In this document: in pieces, positions 28,481 to 37,563 of the stretch
Layout of the letters: the number at the start of each line of letters is the position of its first letter
Position numbering within the stretch: position 1 is the first letter of the stretch
Assembly (NCBI RefSeq): GCF_015477835.1
Contig: NZ_JADLQN010000001.1
Coordinates: 1,240,001 to 1,304,000 of the forward strand
Direction: 5' to 3'
DNA: 64,000 bases
Source: Nocardia higoensis
Lineage (GTDB): Bacteria; Actinomycetota; Actinomycetes; Mycobacteriales; Mycobacteriaceae
The notes under the pieces: generated by a model
What the model saw: the letters and a program-made list of their open reading frames with translations, nothing else
Told to the model about the DNA's origin: nothing
The model's database searches: none
Position numbers and translations under genes: made by a program

Positions 28481-28512
28481 TCGACATCGAACTCGGCCGC
28501 GCTCGATGTCGA
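28481..28512 (-). terminator. Hairpin after the FAAL gene
   Basis: Perfect 10-bp arms (tcgacatcga / tcgatgtcga) around a 12-nt loop, 8 bp past the stop of the last gene of the siderophore locus on the minus strand. There is no clear T-run, which is common in high-GC actinobacteria. Confidence 0.6.
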
Positions 28513-28519
28513 CCAGCAT

Positions 28520-30157
28520 TCAGGCCGTGATCAGGCCCGCTGACGCCGCACGACGCAACTTGCCCGACGGCGTCTTGGGCAGCGCTCCCTTGCCGACAAT
28601 GGTCACCACAGCGGGGGCGATCCCGACGTCGTCATATACCGCGCGGGCGACTTCCTTGCGGATGCGCTCGGACTCCTCCGCATCGCCCGCCGCATCGGAT
28701 TCGGCGATGACCGCGATGCCCTCACGCGCCATCGGCGGCAGCTTCACCGCGAGCGCCGCCACGCCGCCCGCGCGCACGCCCGGGATCACGCCCGCGGCGC
28801 GCTCCACCACGACCGGGGAGATATTGCGGCCCGCGACGATGATGATGTCCTTCTTACGACCGCTCACCACGGCTTCGCCGTCGGCGGTCAGGTAGCCGAG
28901 ATCGCCGGTGTCGAGCCAGCCTTCGGCGTCGTTGGCCGCGACGAAACCGTCCGGGCCGAGGTAGCGGCGAGTGACGGCCTCACCGCGCACCTGGAAGGTG
29001 CCGATGTGGTCGGCGGGCAGGGTATTGCCTTCCTCGTCGACGACCCGCATCTCGAGGCCGGGCACCGGCGGGCCGAGCCGCACGACGGTCCGTTCGCGCC
29101 CGATGTCCTCGCGGGCGGCGATGTTGTCGCGTTCGGCGCGGTCGGCGTCGATGACATCGACGGTGTAGCGCTGGTCGTGGGCGCTGAACGACACCGCCAG
29201 CGTGGTCTCGGCCATGCCGTAGGCGGGCATCATGGCTTCCGGCTGCAGCCCGAAACGCGCGCCTTCGGTGAGGAATTCCTCGACCGCTCCGGTGTCGATG
29301 GCTTCGGCGCCGTTGACCGCGACGCGCAGCGTCGACAGGTCGTAGGCGCCGTCGGGCGCCCGGCGCAGGCGGCGGGCGAGCACGGAGTAGGCGAAGTTCG
29401 GGGCGGCGGTGAAGGTGCCGCCGAAGCGGGTGAACAGCTCGGCCCAGGACAGCGGGTTCTTCAGGAAGGCCATCGGCGTGGTGATCACCGTGGTGGTGCG
29501 GGCGAACATCGGGGTCATCAGGGTGCCGATCATGCCCATGTCGTGGTAGAGCGGCAGCCAGCTGACCACGACATCGTCGGCGCCGAGGTCCGCGGCCTGC
29601 ACCATGGCCCGGTGGTTCGCCCACAGGTTGCGGTAGGTGATGGCGACCGCCTTCGGGACACCGGTGGTGCCGGAGGTCAGTTGCAGCACCGCGAGGTCTT
29701 CCTCGTCGGTGCCGACGGCCTCGATCTGTGCTGTCCCGGAGCGGATTTCGTCGATCGAGACGATCGGCGCGCCGAGGTCGAGTTCGCGCACGGCGTCGAA
29801 GAAAGGCTGCCCTACCGCGACCGCCCGCGAGCCGAGCATCCGCACCACCTCGCGGCAGTCGGCGAGCCAGGTCTCGAGGTTGGTGCGCGGCGTGGGCTGG
29901 TGCAGCATCGTGAACGACGCGCCGCGCATCCAGCTCGCCTGCACCGTCACGGTGACGTCCTCGGCGCCGCCGGCGAGGATCGCGACCGAATCACCTGGCA
30001 CCACACCGGCATCGGCCAGGCCCGCGGCGGCCGTTGCCGCCGCCGACCGCACCTGCGCCCAGGACAGGAACGACAGCTCCGACGAGCTCTCACCGCTCCA
30101 CAGACCGGTGTCCTCGGGTGCGGGCTGCCGGAACAACAGGTCGGTAATTCTGCTCAT
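28520..30157 (-). CDS. Fatty acyl-AMP ligase, MbtM-like
   Basis: A 545-residue adenylating enzyme. The P-loop-like A3 motif is LQLTSGTTGVPKAV, the A5 region is MPAYGMAETTLAVSF, and the A7 motif is GWLDTGDLGYL. The active-site stretch VSWLPLYHDMGMIGTLMTP is characteristic of long-chain FAALs such as FadD32/FadD33 (MbtM), not of aryl-AMP ligases. It should activate a fatty acid and load it on the dedicated carrier protein encoded in the same unit. Mycobactin clusters carry the same trio (MbtL, MbtM, MbtN). Last gene of the acyl unit; 59 bp separate it from the WS/DGAT-like gene upstream. Confidence 0.85.
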   Translation of the reverse strand: MSRITDLLFRQPAPEDTGLWSGESSSELSFLSWAQVRSAAATAAAGLADAGVVPGDSVAILAGGAEDVTVTVQASWMRGASFTMLHQPTPRTNLETWLADCREVVRMLGSRAVAVGQPFFDAVRELDLGAPIVSIDEIRSGTAQIEAVGTDEEDLAVLQLTSGTTGVPKAVAITYRNLWANHRAMVQAADLGADDVVVSWLPLYHDMGMIGTLMTPMFARTTTVITTPMAFLKNPLSWAELFTRFGGTFTAAPNFAYSVLARRLRRAPDGAYDLSTLRVAVNGAEAIDTGAVEEFLTEGARFGLQPEAMMPAYGMAETTLAVSFSAHDQRYTVDVIDADRAERDNIAAREDIGRERTVVRLGPPVPGLEMRVVDEEGNTLPADHIGTFQVRGEAVTRRYLGPDGFVAANDAEGWLDTGDLGYLTADGEAVVSGRKKDIIIVAGRNISPVVVERAAGVIPGVRAGGVAALAVKLPPMAREGIAVIAESDAAGDAEESERIRKEVARAVYDDVGIAPAVVTIVGKGALPKTPSGKLRRAASAGLITA

Positions 30158-30216
30158 CGGTACATTCTCATCTCAGTCTGCGGAAGAGGCGGGGATCGGC
30201 GGGCGCGGTGCCGTGT

Positions 30217-31482
30217 TCAGGCCGTCGGCGCGGCCTCGGCCAGCACGCGATCGAAGGTCTCCACGAAGGTGGCGGCGTACCCATCCGACAGCGCGGCGGG
30301 GTCGGTGACGACGCCGAAGGAGGTGCGGTTGCCCAGGATCAGGCTGGTCATCGAGAACGAGTAGCCGACCAGCGGGGAGATCGGGGTCAGTTCGGTGATC
30401 TTCTTGCCCAGCACGGCCCTGATCCGGGAGAAGCCGGGATTGATGCCGATGTGGATGTCGGGGGCCATCCGGGCCATCGAGGCGATGGTGATGGCGCGCT
30501 GCAACGGCCACGGCGCCTTGGGGCCGTTGTCGGTGGCGGCCAGCGACAGGTGCGGCTTGCGTTCCTCGATGAATGCCAGTTCGGCGCGCGCGCGTTCGAT
30601 CTGGGCGGTCAGGTCGGTTTCGGTGCCCGGCAGGTTGAGCAGCGACACCAGCACGGCGTTGCCGGTGTGCCGGAACGTCTCGTCGTGGGTCACCGGCAAG
30701 GTCACGCGCAGGATCTCCCCACCTGTCCTGCCCGGCGGCGGGGTGAGGCTCAGCGCCCGGCCCGCCGCGGCGAGCACGAACTCGTGCACGGTCGCGCCGT
30801 TGTTCTTGGCGGTACGCCGCAGATCGCGGGTGGACAGCCCGGTCGTCGCGACCTCACGGCGACCGCTCTTGGTGAGCTTCGGCCAGCCGCGCCCGGCCTG
30901 ACCGGCGGTCCACTGCTCGCCGAAGGCGGCCTTGGACGCCGCGAACTGTTCGGGCTCGATCTCGGTGATCCGGTAGCGCGGGCTGGTGGCGAAACGCTCG
31001 AATTCGGTCAGCTCCTCTAGCGTTCCGTCGGCGACCAGTGCGGCGAACGCCGCGCCCGCGATGCCGTCGGAGACGCTGTGGTGCACGCGCAGCACGATGT
31101 ATTGGGCGCCGGACGCACGCGGGGTGAACAGCGTGATGTGCCACATCGGCGCGGGGCGGGGCAGCGGCTGCTCGTGCAGCACGGCGATCCGCCGGAACAG
31201 GTCGGCGTCGTCGGTGTACTGCGCGTGCCCGACATGGGCGTGCACGTCGACCTCGGCGGCCAGCTCGACCTGCGGCCTGCGCCAACGGCCTTCGCGGATG
31301 CCGAGCCGGAACAGGTCGAACAGCGTGCTGCGCGCACGCACCCGATCGCGCAGATCGCCGATCGACACCTGCTCGCCGTCCTCGGCGAGTGCCATCACCA
31401 TCGCCCAGTGCATCGGAGCGGACTTGGTCTCCAGATGCAGATAGGTGTGGTCCGGCGGGGCGAGTTCGACAGGACTGGTCAC
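30217..31482 (-). CDS. WS/DGAT-like acyltransferase
   Basis: A 421-residue protein of the wax ester synthase/diacylglycerol acyltransferase family (PapA/condensation-like fold). The catalytic motif HHSVSDG is at residues 134-140 and matches HHxxxDG. I chose the GTG at 31482 because it overlaps the acyl-ACP dehydrogenase stop (GTGA) and gives [17 protein letters not shown], a normal N-terminus for the family. It could transfer the 2-enoyl chain from the ACP to the hydroxylamine or another nucleophile, competing or cooperating with the GNAT domain of the NRPS. Such an enzyme is not part of known mycobactin clusters. Confidence 0.78.
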   Translation of the reverse strand: MTSPVELAPPDHTYLHLETKSAPMHWAMVMALAEDGEQVSIGDLRDRVRARSTLFDLFRLGIREGRWRRPQVELAAEVDVHAHVGHAQYTDDADLFRRIAVLHEQPLPRPAPMWHITLFTPRASGAQYIVLRVHHSVSDGIAGAAFAALVADGTLEELTEFERFATSPRYRITEIEPEQFAASKAAFGEQWTAGQAGRGWPKLTKSGRREVATTGLSTRDLRRTAKNNGATVHEFVLAAAGRALSLTPPPGRTGGEILRVTLPVTHDETFRHTGNAVLVSLLNLPGTETDLTAQIERARAELAFIEERKPHLSLAATDNGPKAPWPLQRAITIASMARMAPDIHIGINPGFSRIRAVLGKKITELTPISPLVGYSFSMTSLILGNRTSFGVVTDPAALSDGYAATFVETFDRVLAEAAPTA

Positions 31483-32660
31483 TGTGGCACCTGACTGTTG
31501 TAGAGCTTCTCGTAACGTTCGTTGTCGGGCTTCATGCCCGCCGCGACCAGTTCCCACAGCACCTCGTCGGTGCCGCCGCCGACGCGGGCCAATTTCATAT
31601 CGCGCCACCAGCGCCCGACCGGGGTCTCGGACTCGAGATAGCCGGAGCCACCGAAGATGTGCAAGCATTCCGAGGCCACCTCGACGCCGAGATTGGCCGA
31701 GGTCGCCTTGAGCGCGGCGGCGGTGCGCAGGTTGATCTTGCCCTCCAGGGCCACGCCTGCCAGGCCGTAGCGCAACAGGTCCACCCGCGATTGCAGGTCC
31801 GCGATGCGCAGACGCAGGGCCTGGTGGTCGAACAGCCGCTTGCCGAACTGGCTGCGGTGCATCATCCGTGCCAGCGTCACGCCGATCATGGCCTCGCAAT
31901 TGGCCGCGATCTGGCCGGCGACCGAATAGCGTTCGTGCGCCAGGCCCCAGCTGATCACGGCCAGGCCGGTGCCGGGACGCGCCAGCAGGTTCTCCGCGGG
32001 CACCCAGGTGTCGATGGTGACCGGGGCGGTGTCCAACGGTCCCGCACCGAGCTTGGCGTAGGGGGTGCCGATCTCGACCTGTGCGGTGGGCACGATCACC
32101 AGCGCGACATTGCCGTGGGCGACAGCGCTTTCCGCACCGTCGGCATCGGCGCCGTCGATATGGCGGCAGACCACCATGATGTAGTCCGCGATCGGCGAGA
32201 GCGAGACGAACTTCTTCACGCCCCGCACCCGGTAGCCGCCGTTCTCGGCTTCCAGAGTGGTCGCGACGTTCTGCAGATCCGAGCCGCCGGATTCCTCCGA
32301 GGCCGCGATGCAGAGCACCTGCTCGACGCTGATCGCCTGCTCGGCCAGCGTGCGTTGGAAGTCGTTGCGCGCGAAGCGGCGCAGCATGGCGATAGCCGAA
32401 TCGTGCAGGCTCACACCGACGGCGATGCCCGCAGACTGCAGGGAGCCGAGTCGCTGCGCCAGGGCGAAGTGCATGCCCAGGTCGGTGAGCTTGCGGTCTT
32501 CCCACTTGCGGGCGAACACGCCCACCGCGCCCAAGTGCTCGAGCAGTTCCCGGGGGAACTTCGCCTCCCGCTCGGCTTGCTCGGTCCACGCCACGACGCG
32601 ATCGTCGAAGGCTGTGTCGAGCAGCTCCTCGTAGGTCTGCGCGGGTGTTTCGAGGTTCAT
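31479..32660 (-). CDS. Acyl-ACP dehydrogenase, MbtN-like
   Basis: A 393-residue flavin-dependent acyl-CoA dehydrogenase-type protein ([18 protein letters not shown]...). The mid-domain [20 protein letters not shown] and the substrate-side [15 protein letters not shown] pattern fit the family. In the mycobactin pathway MbtN (FadE14) introduces the alpha,beta double bond into the ACP-bound acyl chain, giving a 2-enoyl group; the same role is likely here because the gene sits between a carrier protein and an FAAL. The C-terminal [18 protein letters not shown] block is typical of FAD-binding. The stop overlaps the next start. Confidence 0.85.
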   Translation of the reverse strand: MNLETPAQTYEELLDTAFDDRVVAWTEQAEREAKFPRELLEHLGAVGVFARKWEDRKLTDLGMHFALAQRLGSLQSAGIAVGVSLHDSAIAMLRRFARNDFQRTLAEQAISVEQVLCIAASEESGGSDLQNVATTLEAENGGYRVRGVKKFVSLSPIADYIMVVCRHIDGADADGAESAVAHGNVALVIVPTAQVEIGTPYAKLGAGPLDTAPVTIDTWVPAENLLARPGTGLAVISWGLAHERYSVAGQIAANCEAMIGVTLARMMHRSQFGKRLFDHQALRLRIADLQSRVDLLRYGLAGVALEGKINLRTAAALKATSANLGVEVASECLHIFGGSGYLESETPVGRWWRDMKLARVGGGTDEVLWELVAAGMKPDNERYEKLYNSQVPQ

Positions 32661-32694
32661 GTACGAAGGTTCCTTATCCGGCGCCGCGCGGGCG

Positions 32695-32946
32695 TCACTT
32701 CGCGACGCTGCCCGCCTTCGAGCGGATGAGATCCTCGAGATCGCCGACCGAGGCGGCTTCGGACATCTCGCGCTCGCTCAGCTGCACGCCCAAGCGCTCC
32801 TCGATGGCGACCACGCCGATGGCGAACGCGACGGAATCCAGCCCGAGATCCTCGATCAGCAGCGACGAGCGATCCAGTTGCGCGAGCGGCAGGTCGAGGT
32901 CCTCTTCGAGGATGCTGTCGAGCGTTTCACGGATATGGTCGGACAT
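32695..32946 (-). CDS. Acyl carrier protein, MbtL-like
   Basis: An 83-residue acyl carrier protein. The phosphopantetheine site is [10 protein letters not shown] with Ser38. It is the first gene of the acyl unit and is preceded by an IdeR-type box about 90 bp upstream. It should carry the fatty acyl chain activated by the FAAL and desaturated by the dehydrogenase, as MbtL does in mycobactin assembly. ATG 32946 has a GGAGAAG-type ribosome site. Confidence 0.88.
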   Translation of the reverse strand: MSDHIRETLDSILEEDLDLPLAQLDRSSLLIEDLGLDSVAFAIGVVAIEERLGVQLSEREMSEAASVGDLEDLIRSKAGSVAK

Positions 32947-33035
32947 TCGAGAACTTCTCCTTCACAGGCGAACCCGGATACTCCGGGAGCCGGACACTGC
33001 CGGGGCCGAGGGAACACTAATCGACACGCGGATTG

Positions 33036-33054
33036 TCAGGCAAGGCAAACCTAA
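33036..33054 (-). promoter_or_regulatory. IdeR/DtxR-type iron box upstream of the ACP gene
   Basis: tcaggcaaggcaaacctaa fits the iron-box consensus TWAGGTWAGSCTWACCTWA at 16 or 17 of 19 positions depending on how W is counted. It lies between the hydroxylase gene and the ACP gene, so the acyl unit has its own iron-repressed promoter. Confidence 0.8.
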
Positions 33055-33102
33055 CTCAATATGCGGGAGCGGGTGACCACCGGCCGCCCGCCAGAGCACG
33101 GG

Positions 33103-34449
33103 CTACTCGGCGGCGCGTTCCCCCACCACGCCGATCTCCTCCGCGACATCGTCGCCGTCGGCCGCGAAGCTCGTGAACGCGGTATTGCGCTGCAAGCGGT
33201 AGACCTCGCGACCGAGCACCGCGTTGAGGATCTTGGCATTACGCATCGCGCCGATGTCGAGGTTGGGCGCGGAGACCCCGACCGCGTGCGCCTCGGCATT
33301 GACCACGAACAACCGGTCCGCCAGCGCGCCGTCGGCGGCCACCGCGTGATTCGCCTCGACGACCAGCCGGTCACGGGAATCCCGGTGCAGCCGATCGGCC
33401 AGCGGCGCCAGGAAATCCGGCTTGCGCTGCTGGTAGCCGGTGCAGGCGATGACCAGATCGGCGGTCTGCGCCAGCGCCTTCCCGGTGTCCAGGTGCTGAC
33501 CGCGCACCCGCAGCCGGCCGTCGCCCAGGGTGTCGACGCCCTCGACCGCGACGCTCTGACGCAATCGCACCGGCCGCAGCTTCTCCAGCAACTGCCTGCG
33601 GTAGAGCAGGTCGTGCAGCCGCTCCAGGGTCTGGGTGGAGATGCCCTTGTGGAACTGCCAGTGCTGCGCGCGCACCCGGTCGCGGGCGTCCTCGGGCAGC
33701 GAGTGGAAGTAGTCCATATAGGCGGGGGTGGTCATCTCGAGGGAGAGCTTGGTGAAGTCCAGCGGCGCGAACCACGGGGTGCGGGTCCACCAGGTGACCG
33801 CCGGGCCGCCGCGCAGGTTCTCCTCGAGCAGGTCGATGACGATCTCGGCGCCGGACTGGCCGGAACCGATCACCGTCACCGAGTCCGCGGCGTGCGCGGT
33901 GTCGGCGTGGAACAGGTACTGCGAGCTGTGGATCAGCGCCGGGGACTCGCCGCGCAGCGCGGGCGGGATCACCGGCTCGGTGCCGATGCCGACCACCACG
34001 TGTCGCGCGTGGATCACCGAGGCGGCGCCACCGGAGGTCACCGAGACCTCGAACACCTCCAGCTCGTCGTTCCAGCTCACCTGCTCGACGGTGGTGCGCC
34101 AGCGCAGCGAGTCCAGCCGCGAAACGACCCACAGCAGATATGCCTCGTACTCGCGCCGGGTCGGGAAGAAGTCCTCGCGCACCAGGAACGGGTAAAGCCG
34201 GTCGACATCGGCCAGGTAGGCCAGGAACGACAGCGGGTGACGCGGATCCACCAGCGAGACCAGGTCGGACAGGAAGCTCACCTGGAGCTTGGCCTCGTCG
34301 AACATCAGGCCGGGATGCCAGCGGAACTCCTCGGCGGAGTCCACCACCAGCACGTCGGCGTCGGCGACCGTCGACGCCAGCGCCGCCAGACCGAGGTTGA
34401 ACGGGCCGCAGCCGATCGCGAGAATGTCTACCGATTCGATGTCACTCAT
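33103..34449 (-). CDS. Siderophore amine N-hydroxylase (lysine/diamine N-monooxygenase)
   Basis: A 448-residue flavin-dependent N-monooxygenase of the IucD/SidA/MbtG type. The FAD site GCGPFNLG is at residues 14-21, the FRWHPGLMFDEAKLQVSFL block is the typical substrate/FAD region, the NADPH site is VIGSGQSGAE, and the ATGY-like motif is ACTGYQQR. It should hydroxylate the terminal amine of lysine, cadaverine or a related diamine to make the future hydroxamate nitrogen. The gene overlaps the decarboxylase gene by 8 bp, so N-hydroxycadaverine is the likely product (inference). Confidence 0.88.
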   Translation of the reverse strand: MSDIESVDILAIGCGPFNLGLAALASTVADADVLVVDSAEEFRWHPGLMFDEAKLQVSFLSDLVSLVDPRHPLSFLAYLADVDRLYPFLVREDFFPTRREYEAYLLWVVSRLDSLRWRTTVEQVSWNDELEVFEVSVTSGGAASVIHARHVVVGIGTEPVIPPALRGESPALIHSSQYLFHADTAHAADSVTVIGSGQSGAEIVIDLLEENLRGGPAVTWWTRTPWFAPLDFTKLSLEMTTPAYMDYFHSLPEDARDRVRAQHWQFHKGISTQTLERLHDLLYRRQLLEKLRPVRLRQSVAVEGVDTLGDGRLRVRGQHLDTGKALAQTADLVIACTGYQQRKPDFLAPLADRLHRDSRDRLVVEANHAVAADGALADRLFVVNAEAHAVGVSAPNLDIGAMRNAKILNAVLGREVYRLQRNTAFTSFAADGDDVAEEIGVVGERAAE

Positions 34450-35995
34450 GGACCTTCACCATTTCCTCGACACTGTGTTCCAGACCTTCTGATTCCACTT
34501 CCAGGGCGATGCGCAGGATGTCGTCGAACAGCGCGTCGATGTCCTGCTCGGTCGTCTCGGGATTGAGCAGCGTGAGCTTCAGGCAGGTGCGCGGCTCGCC
34601 CTCGCCGTGCACGCGCACCTGGGTGCGCCCGATGAGTGCCTTGCCCGAGTCGATCAGGCGTCGGCGCACCTCGCCATTGACCTGATCCAGATCCAGGTCC
34701 TCGCAGCGGTAGCGGAACACCACCGTGGTCAGGGTGACCGGGGCGACCAGGTCCAGTTGCAGTTCGGTGGCGATCCGGCGCTCGGCGTGCAGAGCGAGTT
34801 CGTGGCAGGTGTCGAGCATGCGGCCCAGTCCCTCGCGGCCGTAGGCCAGGAAGGTGGCGGCGACCTTGAGCACGTCGGGGCGACGGGTGGTCTGCAGCGT
34901 CTGGCCCAGCAGACCGCCGTAGCCGGCCTCGACGTCGTCGTCGGGATTGAGGTAGGCCACCGAGCGGTTCAGCGAGGCGAAGCGCTGCTGGTCGGCCAGC
35001 AGCAGCACGCTGGCCGCGGCCGGTTGCCAGCCGACCTTGTGCAGGTCCAGCGTGATCGAGTCGGCGCGTTCGACACCGGCCAGCAGACCCGAAAGCTTGT
35101 CGGAGAACAGTGAACCGAAGCCGTAGGCGGCGTCGACGTGCATCCACACGTCGTGCCGGGCGGCGATCTCGGCGATGGCGGGCAGCGGGTCGATGCTGCC
35201 GAAATCGGTGGTGCCCGCGGTGGCGACGATCGCGATCGGGGTGTGATCGGCGCTGTAGCGCTCCAGCAGTTCCTCGAGTGCCCCGGGGATCATCCGATGG
35301 TCGGAGTCCACCGGCACCGGGATGGCCGCGGCCTCGCCCAAACCCAGTGCGGCGCAGGCGCGATGCACGGAGAAGTGCGCCACCCGGGAGCAGAACACCA
35401 CCGGTCGCGGCAGCGCGCTGACCCCGTTCTGGCGGACATCCACACCGCGCCGCGCCGCGCCGTGGTCACGGGCGACCAGCAGCGCCAACAGGTTCGAGTA
35501 CGAACCGCCCGGACCGAAGACGCCGCCCGCGGTCTCGGTGAAACCGGCCAGCCGGGCCAGCGATCTGATGGTCCACTGCTCGATGCCCAGCGTCGCCGGG
35601 CCCGAGTCGTAGGTGTCCAGCGAGGCGTTGGAGGCGCTGGCCAGCGCGTCGGCGACCACGGACACCGTCAGCGCGGGCGGCTGCAGGTGCGCCGCGCACT
35701 GCTTGTGGGTCAGATCGAGGCCGTAGCGGGCGACCAGGTCGGCCACCTGCTCGAGCGCGGCTTCCTCACCGATCCCGACGGCGGGAATCCGTTCGGGACC
35801 CATCGCGTCCGCCACGGCGGCCAGCACCGTGGCGGGATCACCTGCGGGCAGCGGGAATCCATGATGGCGGCCATCGACTACGGCGGCGACGCGGGCCAAG
35901 CCGGCGCCGACCTCCGCCCAGCCGTCACCCGGGCGGGAGAACTTCGACGATTTCGCCCACGGGAAGGCAATTTCTTGTGACACGGACAGCCCCAT
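34442..35995 (-). CDS. PLP-dependent amino acid decarboxylase (DesA/RhbB-like)
   Basis: A 517-residue group II PLP decarboxylase. The PLP lysine is K320 in DLHKVGWQP, and the upstream HVDAAYGFGSLF stretch holds the cofactor-pairing Asp. Relatives in siderophore loci are DesA (lysine to cadaverine), RhbB (diaminobutyrate to diaminopropane) and similar enzymes; which substrate is used cannot be read from the motif alone. It is adjacent to and overlaps the N-hydroxylase gene, as desA/desB and rhbB/rhbE do. The start is ATG 35995 with a weak ribosome site. A 128-bp gap separates it from the condensation-domain gene upstream, with no promoter box seen. Confidence 0.85.
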   Translation of the reverse strand: MGLSVSQEIAFPWAKSSKFSRPGDGWAEVGAGLARVAAVVDGRHHGFPLPAGDPATVLAAVADAMGPERIPAVGIGEEAALEQVADLVARYGLDLTHKQCAAHLQPPALTVSVVADALASASNASLDTYDSGPATLGIEQWTIRSLARLAGFTETAGGVFGPGGSYSNLLALLVARDHGAARRGVDVRQNGVSALPRPVVFCSRVAHFSVHRACAALGLGEAAAIPVPVDSDHRMIPGALEELLERYSADHTPIAIVATAGTTDFGSIDPLPAIAEIAARHDVWMHVDAAYGFGSLFSDKLSGLLAGVERADSITLDLHKVGWQPAAASVLLLADQQRFASLNRSVAYLNPDDDVEAGYGGLLGQTLQTTRRPDVLKVAATFLAYGREGLGRMLDTCHELALHAERRIATELQLDLVAPVTLTTVVFRYRCEDLDLDQVNGEVRRRLIDSGKALIGRTQVRVHGEGEPRTCLKLTLLNPETTEQDIDALFDDILRIALEVESEGLEHSVEEMVKVHE

Positions 35996-36123
35996 CAGGT
36001 AATTCGGACAGAAGACGGTCGAGCAGTACCGAACGGTCGCTCAACCGGTGGTAGCGGCGGGAGTTCCCGGCCCCGGCAGGCCGGACATATGCCGTGGTGA
36101 TCGCGTGTTCGAGGCCGGGTCGG

Positions 36124-37563
36124 CTAGCGCTCGCGGACAGCCGAGACCAGCTGTCCCACCTCGGTGTCGAGGCGGTCCGGGATCCGCTCGATCAGCCCGG
36201 TCAGCAGCGCAGCGGCGCGGCGGGCGTATCGCTGGTCCACCACATCGGTCTGGTAGTCCACCTCGAGGCGCACCTGCTCGTCGGCGCCGATCTCGAAAGC
36301 GAAGGTGAGCGGGTAGTTGCCGATCCCGTTGAACACCGACCGGCACGACACCGAAGCGCCCTCGGGAACCGGTATGCCACGCAACGGCGCGTTGCGCACC
36401 GAGGCCATGATCTCGGCGACCGGGAATCGCCCGCCCGCACCGCGCAGCGCGGTGAGGACGGCGCCGTAGTCGACCGTGGAGTACTCCATCGCCGCGTAGA
36501 CCGCGGACACTCCCGAGCGCAGCGCCTCGCGCAGGTTCGACGTGGGGTCGAAGGTGAAGCGCATCGGCACGATATTGCCGCTGTAACCGACGCGGTCGGG
36601 TGTGTCACCGGGCCTGCGGTTGTCGGCGGGCACCAGCAGCACGTGGTCGGCGGCGCCGGTGAGCGCGTAGACGCCGAGCGCGCAGATCGCGATGTAGAGC
36701 GCGTTGCTGGTGGCACCGACCTCGCGCGCCACCGCGTCGAGCGCCGCGTGGTGCTCGGGGGCGACCGGCGCGTGCAGTTTCGCACCGGGGCACTCGTCCA
36801 TCGGCGACAGCCAGCTCTCCTCGGCGCCGATCGCGGGCAGCTCGCCCGACAGCGGGAAGCGCACATCCTCGGCCGCCCAGGTGCGTTGGGCGTGGCGCAG
36901 CGCGTCCTCGACGGCGGCGACCGGGCGATCGGCGGCCGGTTGTCCGGATGTCCCGGCACGCTCGGGCCACGCCCCGGTGGTGAGGGTGCCCAACAGCGCG
37001 GGCCAAGAGGTGTCGTCGACCGCGAGGTGATGCACGACGAGGATCATGGTGACACCGCCGTCGGCGCGGGGATACAGACGCACCCGCAGCGGCGGTTCCT
37101 CGGTCAAGGCGAACGGGGACTTGGCCAGCACATCGGCAGTGGCGAGCACACCGTCGCGATCGGTGCGGCCGTCGTAGGCGGGCAACGTGCCGTACTCCCA
37201 CACCCGGCCGGGATCGGCCCAGCGTCCGCGCACGCCGCTGGGCGTGCGGCGGGCCAGGCCGTCCTGGCCGACGGTGACGATCGAGCTCAGCACCGCGGCT
37301 CTGGCGATCATCAACTCGGTCGAGGCGGCGAGAGCGTCCGGGGTGTAGGTGTCACCGAAATCCAGCACGAGGGCGATGTTGTGGGAGACCGAGTCCCGGT
37401 CGAACTCGTAGATCCGCCACATCCGGCGCTCGGCGACGCCCAGCTCACCGGTCTCCGGCTGCGCCGGGGCGGCGGTCACGGACGTCGGGCGCTCGCCGGC
37501 GATCCCGGCCGCGGCCATCCGGTGGCGCAGCAGGGCCAGTCGCGCGTCGGTCAATGCGTTCAT
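36124..37563 (-). CDS. Stand-alone NRPS condensation domain
   Basis: A 479-residue free-standing condensation domain. The active-site motif is HHLAVDDTS at residues 178-186 (HHxxxDD rather than the common HHxxxDG). The N-terminal helix-strand region ([16 protein letters not shown]) and the later [16 protein letters not shown] latch region support the fold. It likely forms the amide between the PCP-bound aryl-azoline and a free amine such as N-hydroxycadaverine, which would explain why the NRPS has no thioesterase (inference). It overlaps the penicillin-acylase-like gene by 4 bp (ATGA). Confidence 0.75.
   Translation of the reverse strand: MNALTDARLALLRHRMAAAGIAGERPTSVTAAPAQPETGELGVAERRMWRIYEFDRDSVSHNIALVLDFGDTYTPDALAASTELMIARAAVLSSIVTVGQDGLARRTPSGVRGRWADPGRVWEYGTLPAYDGRTDRDGVLATADVLAKSPFALTEEPPLRVRLYPRADGGVTMILVVHHLAVDDTSWPALLGTLTTGAWPERAGTSGQPAADRPVAAVEDALRHAQRTWAAEDVRFPLSGELPAIGAEESWLSPMDECPGAKLHAPVAPEHHAALDAVAREVGATSNALYIAICALGVYALTGAADHVLLVPADNRRPGDTPDRVGYSGNIVPMRFTFDPTSNLREALRSGVSAVYAAMEYSTVDYGAVLTALRGAGGRFPVAEIMASVRNAPLRGIPVPEGASVSCRSVFNGIGNYPLTFAFEIGADEQVRLEVDYQTDVVDQRYARRAAALLTGLIERIPDRLDTEVGQLVSAVRER

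Noticed and set aside
28520..30157. Salicylate-AMP ligase for the aryl carrier
   Set aside because: The active-site region and the adjacent ACP and acyl-ACP dehydrogenase genes point to a long-chain fatty acyl-AMP ligase.
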